From positions 1 to 64,000 of the forward strand of contig CALLMF010000009.1 of NCBI GenBank assembly GCA_938006335.1: 64,000 bases of DNA, written 5' to 3'. Every line of letters starts with the position of its first letter. Within the stretch, counting starts at the first letter, position 1. A program made the position numbers and the translations under genes. The notes under the pieces were generated by a model. The model was not told where the DNA came from and did no database searches. It saw only the letters and a list, made by a program, of their open reading frames with translations. This document shows positions 63,741 through 64,000 of this stretch, in pieces. The DNA comes from an uncultured Granulosicoccaceae bacterium (GTDB lineage: Bacteria; Pseudomonadota; Gammaproteobacteria; Granulosicoccales; Granulosicoccaceae).

Positions 63741-64000
63741 TTAGTCGACTCGAACGCTGAAGCGTGCGGTCGCCTTCTCACCTGCAACCAGAGTACCGCC
63801 TTCATCTGTAGACGGTGAGCTATCGCTACCGACATAGAAGGTGATCAGATTGCCGTCGAGGGTGCCGTTGTCATCGCCCGCCGCATCAGTAACGCTGACA
63901 GGCGTGCAGTTGTTCGACAGGCAGTAGCTCAAACTTCCAGCTTCATAGGTGCTGAATGACGTCACCGCATCCGAAATCTTCACGTACAGGGCACTTGCAG
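63741..64000 (-). CDS. Surface protein of the DUF11 type, N-terminus beyond right edge
   Basis: The minus-strand frame is open to the window's right edge and stops at 63741. The visible 86 residues are Ser/Thr/Gly/Asp-rich, with SLSYCLSNNC, DAAGDDNGTLDGNLITFYVG and a final KATARFSVRVD. The ending FSVRV recurs at the end of the 878-residue DUF11 protein (LEFSVRVP), so it is probably a paralogue and the preceding gene of the same operon. ATG 63983 is inside the gene, not its start. Confidence 0.65.
   Translation of the reverse strand, partial: ASALYVKISDAVTSFSTYEAGSLSYCLSNNCTPVSVTDAAGDDNGTLDGNLITFYVGSDSSPSTDEGGTLVAGEKATARFSVRVD

Noticed and set aside
1-64000. tRNA, rRNA, CRISPR arrays, insertion sequences, prophage genes
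   Set aside because: No matching structures, direct-repeat arrays, transposase or phage motifs were seen; a covariance or HMM search could still find a degenerate case.

Overview
The window is GC-rich (roughly 60 % by eye) and gene-dense. It looks like a piece of chromosome from a free-living, probably marine gammaproteobacterium. Pointers are a VIT/vWA protein with a GlyGly-CTERM-like tail, an FMN riboswitch ahead of ribD-ribE-ribBA-ribH, a DUF1127 protein, a glucosylglycerate (osmolyte) module, valine/isobutyrate catabolism and large DUF11 surface proteins. The genus cannot be fixed from sequence alone. I see no rRNA, tRNA, CRISPR, insertion sequence or prophage.

Layout. 1-8.8 kb: a left-truncated envelope protein (minus), a divergent membrane-anchored EndoU nuclease, an MscS-type channel, a DUF72 protein, the VIT/vWA protein, an ICMT-family methyltransferase overlapping a JmjC/cupin oxygenase, and a small Tat-exported protein. 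8.8-11.4 kb: a homocysteine S-methyltransferase next to a membrane LtaS-type phospho/sulfo-transferase. 11.5-17.1 kb: a five-gene oligopeptide-type ABC operon. 17.3-19.0 kb: a two-TM miniprotein and an acyl-CoA synthetase. 19.3-23.2 kb: the riboswitch-controlled riboflavin operon. 23.2-26.5 kb: an accessory patch with an apparently frameshifted secreted protein, a sulfotransferase, and a two-gene unit that looks like a nuclease toxin plus immunity protein. 26.5-34.8 kb: a DUF3179 protein, two aminotransferases, and a LysR-SDR-FAD oxidase-SDR operon. 34.9-39.7 kb: an EamA exporter, then glucosylglycerate synthesis (GpgS-like synthase and MpgP/GpgP-like phosphatase) converging on a GH13_18 phosphorylase that could recycle the product. 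39.8-53.6 kb: twelve minus-strand genes in one direction: acyl-CoA ligase, LivGHMKF-type transporter, PaaK-like ligase, then isobutyryl-CoA/valine degradation enzymes through MmsA and MmsB. 54-64 kb: a minus-strand surface-protein operon with a 2060-residue Ig-like/beta-barrel protein, an OmpA-like lipoprotein, an 878-residue DUF11 protein and the end of another such gene at the right edge.

How it fits together. Several units read as complete functions: riboflavin synthesis with FMN feedback; peptide uptake; uptake and CoA-activation of an organic acid feeding branched-chain acyl-CoA oxidation; and an osmolyte made by one strand and phosphorolysed by the other. Both ABC operons carry perfect GC-rich stem-loops just 3' of the binding-protein gene, which would favour excess binding protein over membrane parts. 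The least explained parts are the toxin-immunity-like pair at 24.7-26.5 kb, the solitary EndoU protein at 0.9-1.5 kb and the giant surface operon at 54-64 kb.
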